A stretch of 64,000 nt of DNA from Micavibrio aeruginosavorus (GCA_016432265.1 CP066681.1:394342-458341); one strand, 5' to 3'. Positions 25,771 through 34,394 are shown, counted from the first letter of the stretch. Translations and numbers: made by a program. Notes: generated by a model from the letters alone, not told the origin.

Positions 25771-26208
25771 ATGAAGAATCGCGACGCTGTCCCTGCTTAT
25801 CCATCAAAGTTTAGAATGCTCATTAGCGCTTTTAATACGGCCATGGGTGGTAACCCCTTGGTGCTGACTTCTACGCCCGTGAGGGAAATGCATAGGTTCC
25901 TGCATACAGAGATTGCGCAGGTTGCTGTTCCTGAATGCCTTGTTGATCCGGTGCATTCCCAATGGCGTCTGCTAGCCAAAATGCCGGAGCCAGATGTTTA
26001 TTGGGTGGCCGCTCGGTCTTATAGCTATGATGAGATTATTGATGTGTTGACTGAGCGCGAAATTGGCGCTGCCCGCCAGCGGGGGATAGAGGGCGATAAT
26101 CACGAAATTGTGAAAAAATTACAAGCAACGGGACTTTCAGCAACCAATGTCCTGAATTTCGTACGTGACCCGGCTCGGGCCCTAAGTGTAACTCCGTTGA
26201 AGCCGTAG
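25771..26208 (+). CDS. Unknown 145-residue protein
   Basis: A probably soluble protein with no family I recognise. ATG 25771 is preferred because AAGGA lies nine bases upstream; an in-frame ATG at 25753 overlaps that site. Residues about 55-90 (LVDPVHSQWRLLAKMPEPDVYWVAARSYSYDEII) are the best-defined block; the C-terminus ends in a loop rich in proline. The 250 bp before it are AT-rich and likely hold its promoter. A terminator follows directly, so it is monocistronic. Confidence 0.7.
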   Translation: MKNRDAVPAYPSKFRMLISAFNTAMGGNPLVLTSTPVREMHRFLHTEIAQVAVPECLVDPVHSQWRLLAKMPEPDVYWVAARSYSYDEIIDVLTEREIGAARQRGIEGDNHEIVKKLQATGLSATNVLNFVRDPARALSVTPLKP

Positions 26209-26225
26209 ACACTTGTTTAAGTAAT

Positions 26226-26252
26226 AAAGCTGGAAGTGATCCCAGCTTTTTT
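26226..26252 (+). terminator. Intrinsic terminator before murI
   Basis: AAAGCTGG 26226-26233 pairs with CCAGCTTT 26242-26249, and the T run extends to 26252. It ends 16 bp before the murI start codon, so murI needs read-through or a promoter inside the preceding gene. Confidence 0.85.
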
Positions 26253-26268
26253 ATGCTATGCAACAATC

Positions 26269-27117
26269 ATGCAAAGCTTGGGCTCTCATTTTTCCTCAGA
26301 TCCACGTCCTATCGGTGTTTTTGACTCCGGTATTGGTGGTCTGACGGTGTTGCGGGCGCTGATACGGGCGATGCCGGGGGAGCGTTTTATTTACCTGGGC
26401 GATACTGCCCGCGTGCCTTATGGCACCAAAAGCGCCGATACTGTGCGCGCCTATTCCCTGGGTCTGGCGCATATCCTGATGCAATACGATGTAAAAATGA
26501 TCGTGATTGCCTGCAATACCGCGTCTGTTCATGCCGCCGGGGTTATCGCTGAGTTTGTATCGCCAGTGCCTGTGATTTCTATGGTGCCGACTGCCGCTGC
26601 CGCTGCAATCAAAACGACGAAAAATAAACGTATTCTGGTGATGGGTACGCAGTCGACTATCCGCTCCGGGGCTTATGCGGAGACTCTGAAAATGCTTGAT
26701 CCGTCCCTCCAGGTTACATCCGTGGCCGCGCAATTGCTGGTAGCGCTCGCGGAAGAGGGCTGGATCGGAGGCCCTATCGCCCGGGCGGCGGTCGACCGTT
26801 ATATAGGGGGATTTTTCGATGGCGATGACAGGCCGGATACGATCATACTCGGTTGTACGCATTTCCCGCTGCTGCGCGATGTGATTGCCGATGTCGCGGG
26901 GCCGGGTGTCGCACTGATCGATTGTGGTGACGCCGCCAGCGCAGGCATTGCCGGGCGAATGAGCGGTAAACCGGAGATAAAATTCCTGGTGACCGATGCC
27001 ATTGAACGTTTCACCTCCGCAGGTGAACGCTTCCTGGGGATTCCTGCCACCAATATTCCGGCGGAACATATAGATTTGACTGAAATCCTGAATACTGGTT
27101 TAAGAAAAGCGTCTTGA
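26269..27117 (+). CDS. murI: Glutamate racemase
   Basis: Makes D-glutamate for peptidoglycan. The 282-residue reading from ATG 26269 begins just before PIGVFDSGIGGLTVLRAL; the two catalytic cysteines are in VIACNTASVHAAG and ILGCTHFPLL. Other blocks are YLGDTARVPYGTKS. The ATG has no clear ribosome binding site; longer readings from 26236 would run through the preceding terminator. The stop lies 19 bp before fabG. Confidence 0.96.
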   Translation: MQSLGSHFSSDPRPIGVFDSGIGGLTVLRALIRAMPGERFIYLGDTARVPYGTKSADTVRAYSLGLAHILMQYDVKMIVIACNTASVHAAGVIAEFVSPVPVISMVPTAAAAAIKTTKNKRILVMGTQSTIRSGAYAETLKMLDPSLQVTSVAAQLLVALAEEGWIGGPIARAAVDRYIGGFFDGDDRPDTIILGCTHFPLLRDVIADVAGPGVALIDCGDAASAGIAGRMSGKPEIKFLVTDAIERFTSAGERFLGIPATNIPAEHIDLTEILNTGLRKAS

Positions 27118-27136
27118 AAGAAGGAGTTTGCATAGC

Positions 27137-27874
27137 ATGTTTGATCTGAGCGGGAAAACCGCCCTTATTACCGGCGCCACGGGCGGTATCGGTGGCGCGA
27201 TCGCCAAGGCTCTGCACAAACAAGGGGCGGTTGTGGGCGTTTCCGGCCGTAATGAAAGCAAGCTTAAAGAGCTGGCTGCTGAACTGGGTGACCGCGTGCA
27301 TGTTCTGCCTGCCGATCTGAACGATGCGGCGCAGGCTGAAGCACTGGTGAAAACCGCGGCCGAAGCGATGGGCGGCATCAATATCCTTGTCAACAATGCG
27401 GGGCTGACTCGTGACAATCTTTCCCTGCGCATGAAGCCGGAAGAATGGGATGAAGTCATCCGCGTCAACCTGACCGCCACCTTCCTGCTAGCGCAGGCGT
27501 GCCAGCGTGGCATGATGAAGGCGCGCTGGGGCCGCATCATCAATATTTCATCCGTCGTCGGTACGACCGGCAACCCGGGTCAGTGCAATTATGTGGCTTC
27601 CAAGGCCGGCCTCGTCGGCTGGACGAAGGCGATGGCGGCAGAGATCGCCAGCCGTAACGTGACGGTCAACTGTATCGCCCCGGGCTTTATCGCCACGCCG
27701 ATGACGGATGTGTTGACCGACGACCAAAAAGCCAGAATCAACGCCTCCATTCCGATGGCACGTATGGGCGCGCCTGAGGATATTGCGGCGGCGGCTGTCT
27801 ACCTGGCCAGCGATGAGGCCGCTTACGTCACCGGTCAGACGATCCATGTCAATGGCGGCATGGCGATGATTTAG
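27137..27874 (+). CDS. fabG: 3-oxoacyl-ACP reductase
   Basis: NADPH-dependent short-chain dehydrogenase of fatty-acid synthesis. The 245-residue protein has the nucleotide-binding TGATGGIGGAIAKAL, NNAG, the catalytic serine in INISSVVG, and YVASKAG (YxxxK). The C-terminal ASDEAAYVTGQTIHVNGGMAM is typical of FabG rather than of other dehydrogenases. AGGAG ten bases upstream sets the start at 27137. An unknown gene follows 23 bp downstream; acpP and fabF come 3 kb further on. Confidence 0.97.
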   Translation: MFDLSGKTALITGATGGIGGAIAKALHKQGAVVGVSGRNESKLKELAAELGDRVHVLPADLNDAAQAEALVKTAAEAMGGINILVNNAGLTRDNLSLRMKPEEWDEVIRVNLTATFLLAQACQRGMMKARWGRIINISSVVGTTGNPGQCNYVASKAGLVGWTKAMAAEIASRNVTVNCIAPGFIATPMTDVLTDDQKARINASIPMARMGAPEDIAAAAVYLASDEAAYVTGQTIHVNGGMAMI

Positions 27875-27897
27875 CTTGAATATGAAAGGACACAATA

Positions 27898-28242
27898 ATG
27901 GATAAGTACAGGATATGGATTAACCGGTCGGACGATCTGGCAGCGCGAACGGCGGCCTTGACTCTCGATCTTGGCGACGAACAAGCGGCCGCCGAACGCC
28001 AGCGTCTGCGTTCGGCTTTCAATCGCAGCGTTGTGGACAGTATTCAGACATTTTCCCGCGATCATGGTTATGATGCGGAGGTTGATTTCTCGAATCTGGT
28101 TATCGGCTCCAATGTTGCGCTGCTCCCGGCAAGTCCGGTTTTTGCTGCCGCCCTGATGAAAAGGCAATTGCCCCATGTGGGCAGGATTGATCCGGTCGCG
28201 GCCAGAGGCCACACATCCGCGCCGGAATGCGTATGCGACTGA
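27898..28242 (+). CDS. Unknown 114-residue protein
   Basis: Small soluble protein of no known family, preceded by AAAGGA seven bases before the ATG. The N-terminal 60 residues are charged and helical (DDLAARTAALTLDLGDEQAAAERQRLRSAFNRSVVD), the following FSNLVIGSNVALLPASPVFAAALM is mildly hydrophobic. The C-terminus HTSAPECVCD contains two cysteines. Its last 16 bases overlap the start of the HAD hydrolase gene, so they are translationally linked. Confidence 0.65.
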   Translation: MDKYRIWINRSDDLAARTAALTLDLGDEQAAAERQRLRSAFNRSVVDSIQTFSRDHGYDAEVDFSNLVIGSNVALLPASPVFAAALMKRQLPHVGRIDPVAARGHTSAPECVCD

Positions 28243-28913
28243 TGAACAGTGTGGTTGATCTTGTCATCTTTGATTGCGACGGGACGCTGGTCGACAGCGA
28301 GTTGCTGAATAACACAGCGACCAGCGAGGCCTTGGCTGCGGTCGGATTTCCTCAGTACACCCCTGAATACTGTATGGATACCTATGTAGGATGGTATCAA
28401 TCGAAAATATGGCGTGTGGTTGAGGAAGAGCATGACGTGAAGCTTCCCCCGGACATCAGCCGGATCTATATCGAGCGGGTCAGAGCTTTACAGCCTGCGT
28501 TGGCTCGCCCGGCACCGGGCATCGAGGCCGTTCTTGGAGAGTTGCAGAAGAATCATCCTATGTGCGTCGCTTCGAACGGTGAGCCTGAAAACGTCAGGGG
28601 TTTGCTTGAGGGAACGGGTTTGATCCGTTTCTTTGAGACAGACCGGATTTACACGGCGGCCCTTGTGCCTGAGCCGAAGCCTGCGCCGGATCTGTTTTTA
28701 TACGCCGCTGCTCAATATGGGGTCGATCCTGAGCGTTGTCTGGTCGCTGAAGACAGTCTGGCCGGGGCTAAGGCGGGTGTGGCGGCCGGGATGACGGTTT
28801 TTGGCTATACCGGTCTTGCCCACCAGCCGGCGGCGCAGGCGGCCAGACTCCGTCAGGCGGGCGCACACAAGGTTTCCGATCGGATCGCCGATTTATTAAC
28901 CTGTTTCGGTTAA
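28227..28913 (+). CDS. HAD superfamily hydrolase (phosphoglycolate phosphatase / beta-PGM-like)
   Basis: A 228-residue subfamily IA HAD phosphatase. Motif I is VIFDCDGTLVDSE (nucleophile and acid aspartates in DxD), motif II the serine/threonine region CVASNGEPENV, motif III the lysine in LVPEPKPAPDLF and motif IV VAEDSLAGAKAG. Between motifs I and II a helical cap of about 60 residues makes it a C1-cap enzyme. The substrate is a small sugar or organic phosphate, not decidable. The start could be 28227 or the ATG at 28242. Confidence 0.92.
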   Translation: MRMRLMNSVVDLVIFDCDGTLVDSELLNNTATSEALAAVGFPQYTPEYCMDTYVGWYQSKIWRVVEEEHDVKLPPDISRIYIERVRALQPALARPAPGIEAVLGELQKNHPMCVASNGEPENVRGLLEGTGLIRFFETDRIYTAALVPEPKPAPDLFLYAAAQYGVDPERCLVAEDSLAGAKAGVAAGMTVFGYTGLAHQPAAQAARLRQAGAHKVSDRIADLLTCFG

Positions 28914-28944
28914 AATTGACGGCAATGGTGAGAGGCATACCGAC

Positions 28945-29634
28945 ATGACCATGGACAAAAAGCAGGCGTTGGCTCTTTCCCGCGATCCGCTGGCGCGCGC
29001 CATGGTTCGTCGTCCCGAGGGGTTGGTGGCGTTATTTGCGGCACGCCTGTCGCAGGAGGATATGGCTGGATCCGCGCTTTATCCGGCTTCTCATATAAAA
29101 GGACTCTACAAAACGGCGGGCTGCGAATTGCCGGAAACCATCAGGGCCTCGCGTCAGCATACGCTGACCTTGCCCAACCGCGATGTTTTCAATATCTTTC
29201 TGGCGGCGTCGGCAAAAATCGACCCGCATCTTCGTGATGGTTATCTCGCCAAATCAAGACAGCATCCCCATGTGATCGTTCATGTCGTGGACGATCCGGC
29301 GCTTGAAGAGCGTATAGCCGTTATTCGCCGTCACACTGATCAATACGCGGATGTTCTGGATGCGGCGGGAGAGAAGGGAGCGCACAGGCTGACACGCTTG
29401 CAGGCGCGTAACTATGCCGCTTTTCATGTAATCGAAGATTTCGCCCGCGAACATGATCTGGGCGCTGAACTTGATCCCGACTATCATATAGTGACTGACG
29501 ACAAATATCTTTTTATCCGTTGTAGTGCGGAATTTGCAGAAGAATTGTGGAAATTCAAGCCGCCCGGGTTTGGGGGGTATGGCTACGCGCCGACGCCGCA
29601 GTCGCGCCCGGGTTATTTGCCAACAGTTAAATAA
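28945..29634 (+). CDS. Unknown 229-residue protein
   Basis: A soluble basic protein without a recognised family. GAGAGG lies a little over ten bases before the start ATGACCATGG. The segment LSQEDMAGSALYPASHIKGLYKTAGCELPETIRASRQHTL and the later HVIEDFAREHDLGAELDPDYHIVTDDKYLFIRCS look well folded; the last 25 residues (PPGFGGYGYAPTPQSRPGYLPT) are Gly/Pro/Tyr-rich and flexible. It is convergent with the next gene, 20 bp apart. Confidence 0.7.
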   Translation: MTMDKKQALALSRDPLARAMVRRPEGLVALFAARLSQEDMAGSALYPASHIKGLYKTAGCELPETIRASRQHTLTLPNRDVFNIFLAASAKIDPHLRDGYLAKSRQHPHVIVHVVDDPALEERIAVIRRHTDQYADVLDAAGEKGAHRLTRLQARNYAAFHVIEDFAREHDLGAELDPDYHIVTDDKYLFIRCSAEFAEELWKFKPPGFGGYGYAPTPQSRPGYLPTVK

Positions 29635-29654
29635 ATAAGGGCCGATGCGCCTTT

Positions 29655-30422
29655 TCAGGATAATTGCAGGGACTGCTGCGGGCGACGATCTTGAGTGACG
29701 GCTGCCGGTGTCGCCGGTTGTGTGGCGCGGGCGGCGTCGGCGCGGAACAAGTCCATAACCCGTTTCTCTCCAGAGAACTGTACCGCGTGGTTTTCCGCCG
29801 GTATGCTCCGGACGCCAGCAAACGCAAAAGCCAGTGAGGCAATTCCGCCTTTCATGGCGCGTTCAATGACTTTCTCGCTCGTCGCCAGCCGGTCTACAGC
29901 CGAAACCAGGCCTTTATTACTGAAATCGCCATCGATCTCTCCGTCATACAACCCCAGGCGCTGCAGGTTCTGTTGCAGGAATTTGACTTGGATCGGTGAC
30001 ATTTCCGTCATCGATTTGGCCGCCAGAAGACGCTGGATGTTCTGGTGGCATTGGCGTTCCTCGACGATCGGCGCGCCTTCGATCAGCTTGTCGAGTTCAT
30101 CGTCAAGGCCTGCCTGGGCGATCTTCGCTTGCGCCCACGCGGTGCCGCTTTTGGCTTGCATCAGCGGATTGTTGATCATTTCGTTGAGGAGATCTGCACC
30201 GGAAAGGTTTTTCAGGTCGCCATCGCTTTTGGCGGTAAAATTGCTGTCTGTCAGGGCGGCATCCAAAGCTTCACCCTTGTCGTCTTTCAAACGTATCGCG
30301 ACAGAGGCATTGTCGACGGCGGCACGCTTTTGCGCTGCCGACAAGCTGCCCTCACGGGCGCCAACCTGTCCTATAGAAGCGGCTGTGCCGCCGACTTTGG
30401 TCTGGCTTTGGTCTGATGACAC
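29655..30422 (-). CDS. Unknown protein with a peptidoglycan-binding-like segment
   Basis: A 255-residue protein beginning with GTG at 30422, eight bases after AGAGGG. It has no signal peptide or membrane helix. Residues about 138-172 read MSPIQVKFLQQNLQRLGLYDGEIDGDFSNKG, which matches the consensus of the PG_binding_1 fold (QxxLxxLGxYxGxIDGxFG). N- and C-terminal parts are Ala/Ser/Gln-rich and probably disordered. Alone on the minus strand between fabG and acpP. Function unknown; if exported by another route it could bind cell wall. Confidence 0.7.
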   Translation of the reverse strand: MSSDQSQTKVGGTAASIGQVGAREGSLSAAQKRAAVDNASVAIRLKDDKGEALDAALTDSNFTAKSDGDLKNLSGADLLNEMINNPLMQAKSGTAWAQAKIAQAGLDDELDKLIEGAPIVEERQCHQNIQRLLAAKSMTEMSPIQVKFLQQNLQRLGLYDGEIDGDFSNKGLVSAVDRLATSEKVIERAMKGGIASLAFAFAGVRSIPAENHAVQFSGEKRVMDLFRADAARATQPATPAAVTQDRRPQQSLQLS

Positions 30423-30607
30423 GTTTAAACCCTCTATGTACTTTTATTATCCCGCAGATTTCTGCGCTTTTTATTAACGTAAGTATAGCAAGACAGGGGA
30501 GGTTTTGTCCAATATTTCCGTGCCCTGTTAACATAATGAATCTAAATGATAAATCGGCAATTTATATCCATAATGACATGTTTTTCAAACCGTGCGCTGC
30601 AAAATCC

Positions 30608-30636
30608 TTGATTTCGGCAGGCCACCTGCTTACATT
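30608..30636 (+). promoter_or_regulatory. Candidate acpP promoter
   Basis: TTGATT at 30608-30613, 17-bp spacer, TACATT at 30631-30636, about 50 bp before the acpP start. The spacer contains a small inverted repeat (GCAGGCCACCTGC). Confidence 0.45.
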
Positions 30637-30685
30637 CGCCCCGTTGAAAAACAATCAGCACTAACAAACAAGTAAGGTTTAAAGA

Positions 30686-30925
30686 ATGAGTGACGTAGCC
30701 GCACGTGTAAAGAAAATCGTCGTTGAGCACCTGGGTGTCGACGAAGCCAAAGTTCAGGAGGGCGCCAGCTTTATTGATGATCTGGGCGCTGACTCGCTGG
30801 ACACGGTTGAGCTGGTCATGGCATTTGAAGAAGAGTTCAATGTCGAGATCCCGGATGATGCCGCTGAGAAAATTCAGACTGTTGGCGATGCCGTCAACTT
30901 CATCAAAGAACACGCTGCCGAATAA
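30686..30925 (+). CDS. acpP: Acyl carrier protein
   Basis: Carrier for growing fatty acids, 79 residues, acidic. The 4'-phosphopantetheine attachment site is Ser37 in [21 protein letters not shown]. The rest is typical, ending FIKEHAAE. acpS, which modifies it, is at 44754 in this window. Followed by a long hairpin and then fabF 84 bp downstream, the classical acpP-fabF pair. Confidence 0.99.
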   Translation: MSDVAARVKKIVVEHLGVDEAKVQEGASFIDDLGADSLDTVELVMAFEEEFNVEIPDDAAEKIQTVGDAVNFIKEHAAE

Positions 30926-30945
30926 TTCCGGGGCCTAGTTTTTTT

Positions 30946-30977
30946 CAAGGCAGTGTCATGACCGTGACACTGCCTTG
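30946..30977 (+). terminator. 13-bp hairpin between acpP and fabF
   Basis: CAAGGCAGTGTCA 30946-30958 pairs perfectly with TGACACTGCCTTG 30965-30977 around TGACCG. There is no T tract after it, so it may be a processing or attenuation structure that lets acpP be expressed above fabF rather than a full terminator. Confidence 0.6.
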
Positions 30978-31009
30978 TCATTCCTAAACGCAAAAAAGGG
31001 AACAGTGAT

Positions 31010-32281
31010 ATGAGACGCGTCGTAGTGACAGGCATGGGAATGGTATCGCCTCTGGGTGTCGGGGTCGATCATAACTGGAAGCGCATCACCGAAAGCCATA
31101 GCGGCATTTCCCGGATTCACCTCTTCGATGCTTCCGACATCGCTTCACAGATCGCCGGGCAGGTGCCGCGCTGCACGACGGAAGCGCCAGTTGAAGGGGC
31201 GTTTAACGGCGACCTTTATGTTCCGCCCAAAGATCAAAAGAAGATGGATATCTTCATTCTCTTCGCTATGGGGGCTGCCAAGGAGGCGATCGAAGATTCT
31301 GGCTGGAAGCCGCAAACCGAGGAGGATCGCTGTCGTGCGGGTGTTCTGATCGGCTCGGGGATCGGCGGCCTGCAGAGCATGTATGAAAGCTCTGTTACCT
31401 TGCATGAAAAAGGCCCGCGCCGCCTTTCGCCATTTACTGTGCCGGCGATGCTGATCAATCTGGCCTCGGGACACGTTTCTATCGAATACGGCCTGAAAGG
31501 GCCGAACCATTCGGTGGTGACCGCCTGTGCGACCGGCACGCATGCGATTGGCGATGCCGCGCGTCTGATCATGTACGGTGATGCCGATGTGATGGTTGCA
31601 GGCGGCGCCGAGTCAGCGGTCAACCGCCTGGGTGTTGCCAGCTTTGCTGCGATCCGTGCCCTCTCCACAGGGTATAATGATCGCCCGACCGAAGCTTCAC
31701 GACCGTTTGACGAAGCACGTGATGGCTTCGTTATCGGTGAAGGTGCCGGTATCGTGGTGCTTGAAGAGTACGAACACGCCAAAAAACGCGGCGCTAAAAT
31801 TTATGCCGAGGTTCTGGGATATGGTCTTTCCGGCGATGCTTTCCATATGACTGCGCCGGCGGAGGATGGCGACGGCGGCTATCGCGCGATGAAGGCGGCG
31901 CTGGCCAGCGCCCGCCTCAATCCGGAGGATATTGGCTACATCAACGCCCACGGCACGTCGACGCCGATGGGGGACGGTATCGAATGCACGGCGGTCAAGC
32001 GGCTGTTCACGAACGCGCTTGATAAGGTCTCGATGTCTTCGACCAAGTCGGCGATTGGCCATTTGCTGGGGGCGGCGGGCGCTGTCGAGGCCATTTACTC
32101 GATCAAGGCGATACAGACAGGTATCCTGCCGCCGACGCTGAATCTTGAAAACGTTTCCGAGCCTTGCAAAGGGCTTGACCTTGTGCCCGGGATCGCCAAG
32201 GAGAAGAAGGTCAATATCGCCCTTTCCAACTCTTTTGGCTTTGGCGGCACCAACGCCAGCCTAATCATGAAGGCGGTTTAA
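31010..32281 (+). CDS. fabF: 3-oxoacyl-ACP synthase II
   Basis: Elongating condensing enzyme of fatty-acid synthesis, 423 residues. The active-site cysteine is in VVTACATGTHAIGDA, the two catalytic histidines in NAHGTSTPMGD and KSAIGHLLGAAGAVE. RRVVVTGMGMVSPLG at the start and NSFGFGGTNASLI at the end are typical. Length is normal. It is followed by a terminator that runs right up to the mltG start. Confidence 0.98.
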   Translation: MRRVVVTGMGMVSPLGVGVDHNWKRITESHSGISRIHLFDASDIASQIAGQVPRCTTEAPVEGAFNGDLYVPPKDQKKMDIFILFAMGAAKEAIEDSGWKPQTEEDRCRAGVLIGSGIGGLQSMYESSVTLHEKGPRRLSPFTVPAMLINLASGHVSIEYGLKGPNHSVVTACATGTHAIGDAARLIMYGDADVMVAGGAESAVNRLGVASFAAIRALSTGYNDRPTEASRPFDEARDGFVIGEGAGIVVLEEYEHAKKRGAKIYAEVLGYGLSGDAFHMTAPAEDGDGGYRAMKAALASARLNPEDIGYINAHGTSTPMGDGIECTAVKRLFTNALDKVSMSSTKSAIGHLLGAAGAVEAIYSIKAIQTGILPPTLNLENVSEPCKGLDLVPGIAKEKKVNIALSNSFGFGGTNASLIMKAV

Positions 32282-32310
32282 CAGTTTCCTGCGCTTCCAA
32301 TTCATGTGAA

Positions 32311-32338
32311 AATGGCCCTCCGGACGGGGGCCTTTTTT
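32311..32338 (+). terminator. Terminator abutting the mltG start codon
   Basis: GGCCCTCCGGACGGGGGCC folds into a GC-rich hairpin followed by six Ts; the ATG of mltG (32339) begins at the end of the T run. It should end the acpP-fabF transcript, and leaves mltG without a normal ribosome binding site. Confidence 0.8.
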
Positions 32339-33340
32339 ATGCGTCATGTTATAGCGGCGATCACATTTTTTACCACTCTTTTGCTTCTGGCGGTGGCGGG
32401 CGGTGGCCTGTGGGGCCTGCATGAATTTCGCGAGCCCGGGCCGTTGGCGCAGGTGCATTATGTCGTGATTGAAAAAGGCATGGGGTTAAGCGAGATCGCA
32501 AGCCAGCTCGCGCAGAATGGCGTGATAACCAACCCCGTCATTTTTAAGATTGCGGCGCGTTTGCAGGATGTTCATACAAGGCTGCATGCCGGAGAATATG
32601 AAATCGCCGCCGGGGCCAGCATGTCGCATATCCTCGATAAAATGGTGCGGGGTGATGTTTACGACCGCAAACTGACATTCCGCGAGGGGTTGACCAGTTG
32701 GCAGATCGTGCAGATGCTGAACAAGGCAGAAAACCTTTCCGGCGATGCTCTGACAGATGTGCCGCCTGAGGGATCGTTATTGCCGGAGACTTACCGTTTC
32801 ATGAGAACAGACAACCGTCAAAGCGTGATCGGCCAGATGGAAGTCGCCATGAAGGCGGCGCAGGAAGAGCTATGGCCCGCACGGGTATCGGGTCTGCCGT
32901 TCGATACGATTGAAGAAGCCGTAATCCTGGCTTCCATTGTTGAGAAAGAAACGGGAATGGCAGGAGAACGCCGGAAGGTTGCCGGCGTTTTTGTGAATCG
33001 CTTGAAACGTGGCATGCCACTGCAGTCCGATCCCACAGCCATCTATGCCTTGACCAAGGGTGAGGTTCGCGATGACGGTATGGGCCCGCTCGGGCGGCGC
33101 TTGCTGCGCAAAGACCTTGAAGTCGACTCGCCTTATAATACGTACAGGTACCCGGGCTTGCCGCCGGGGCCGATTTGCAACCCGGGTAGGGAATCGCTGG
33201 CGGCGGTTCTCAATCCGGAATCCCATGATTACATCTATTTCGTGGCTGACGGGACGGGCGGCCACGTTTTTGCGCGTACGTTGGGTGAACATGAGGCCAA
33301 CGTCGCGCAGTGGCGGCGCATCAGGTCACAGGAGCGTTAA
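32339..33340 (+). CDS. mltG: Endolytic murein transglycosylase MltG (YceG)
   Basis: Inner-membrane enzyme that cuts nascent glycan strands. From ATG 32339 it has 333 residues: a transmembrane helix at about 5-27, a LysM-like subdomain (VVIEKGMGLSEIASQLAQNGVI), and the catalytic domain with Glu202 in ASIVEKETGMAGER; LQSDPTAIYAL, SPYNTYRYPGLPPGPICNPG and HVFARTLGEHEANVAQW complete the family pattern. An alternative start at 32306 would make the fabF terminator part of the coding region. The acpP-fabF-mltG order is widespread in proteobacteria. Confidence 0.95.
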   Translation: MRHVIAAITFFTTLLLLAVAGGGLWGLHEFREPGPLAQVHYVVIEKGMGLSEIASQLAQNGVITNPVIFKIAARLQDVHTRLHAGEYEIAAGASMSHILDKMVRGDVYDRKLTFREGLTSWQIVQMLNKAENLSGDALTDVPPEGSLLPETYRFMRTDNRQSVIGQMEVAMKAAQEELWPARVSGLPFDTIEEAVILASIVEKETGMAGERRKVAGVFVNRLKRGMPLQSDPTAIYALTKGEVRDDGMGPLGRRLLRKDLEVDSPYNTYRYPGLPPGPICNPGRESLAAVLNPESHDYIYFVADGTGGHVFARTLGEHEANVAQWRRIRSQER

Positions 33341-33350
33341 CCCCGGCAGA

Positions 33351-34238
33351 TTATAAGGGCGCGGGTGAGACTGTCTTTACGGGCGTTTGTATGGCGATCT
33401 CGGGTTTTGGTTTGTTCATGGCTGTTTCTACCAGCACGATAATCTCGTCATAAGCCGGATTTTTGAACTTCTCGCCTTCCGCGCCTCCCGTTTCGCGGAG
33501 TTTACGGATCTCGGCAAGACTTTCGGCAACGACAGGGAAAAATTTCGTTTCTGCACCCATATCCAGCAAAGATGTGACGTAATACTTGTCCCCACTCATG
33601 ATGGCCATGGAAAGAACCATGCCGTTTCCTGCATTGGGGCTGATTTTGGCTTCATGCAGAAGAAAATCGAAGGAGTCCCTTCTTTCTGCGCTGATAGCGG
33701 AAGCTATAGCAAAACCATCGTCATCACGCGCGCCTGCTGCCGCGAGCTTGCGCATGACTCCAATCGCACCTGCGCGGGCCGCATAGGCAAGATAGCGACT
33801 GTTCGGTTTGTTCAGATCTATCTTTATATTCGGGTTAGCCTGAATGAGGTCAGTTATGTCCTCGTGTCCGCGCAGAGCTGCCATTGCGAGTGCCCGCTCC
33901 AGCGCCGCCACATCCCTCATATAGGGCAACATAGCCCGGGCCATGTCCGTTTCGCCGCGCAAAGCAGCGTTGATAAAGCTTTCACCCTGCCGGGCGTTGG
34001 GGTCTACACCCAATTGCAGGCAGGTTTGCAGTTTGGTCATATCGCCGTCGTTGACGGATTCAATAAGGTCAGAAACTTCATTGCTACAGGTAAAGGTTGC
34101 CTGAACGGGTTTTGCCAGCATTTTGGCCGTCGTAACAGGCCTGGGTGCAGTTGCTTTGGCGGGAGCCGACATGACCGCAGGAGCGCTGAGCATCAGTGCT
34201 GCCGATATAAATAAATTGCGTATTGATAAACCAGACAT
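33351..34238 (-). CDS. Secreted ankyrin-repeat protein
   Basis: A 295-residue exported protein with an N-terminal signal peptide (LFISAALMLSAPAVMSA, cleavage likely after MSA). From about residue 55 to 230 it has degenerate ankyrin repeats: VNDGDMTKLQTCLQLGVDPNARQGESFINAALRGETDMARAML, ALAMAALRGHEDITDLI, YAARAGAIGVMRKLAAAGA, VTSLLDMGAE. The tail is Pro/Lys-rich. Such proteins bind partner proteins; target unknown. A TTAACCAT half-site (CtrA-like) lies three bases upstream of its start, on the plus strand at 34242-34249. Confidence 0.8.
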   Translation of the reverse strand: MSGLSIRNLFISAALMLSAPAVMSAPAKATAPRPVTTAKMLAKPVQATFTCSNEVSDLIESVNDGDMTKLQTCLQLGVDPNARQGESFINAALRGETDMARAMLPYMRDVAALERALAMAALRGHEDITDLIQANPNIKIDLNKPNSRYLAYAARAGAIGVMRKLAAAGARDDDGFAIASAISAERRDSFDFLLHEAKISPNAGNGMVLSMAIMSGDKYYVTSLLDMGAETKFFPVVAESLAEIRKLRETGGAEGEKFKNPAYDEIIVLVETAMNKPKPEIAIQTPVKTVSPAPL

Positions 34239-34366
34239 TGTTTAACCATCCTGTATGTTTTTATTATGGGATACAAAATTTATAGTCCGTATAACGAATT
34301 ACGACAACCCCGCACCTTGCCGGATAGTGTATTTGATAGTTTTTGTATGGTGATTATACTTCGCTA

Positions 34367-34384
34367 TTAATTATGTATAATTAA
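34367..34384. promoter_or_regulatory. AT-rich palindrome before a small gene
   Basis: TTAATTAT-GT-ATAATTAA, two 8-bp arms in perfect dyad, ten bases before the ATG at 34395 and overlapping the region just upstream of its ribosome binding site. It could be a repressor site or part of a promoter. Confidence 0.35.
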
Positions 34385-34394
34385 AGGATATAAA

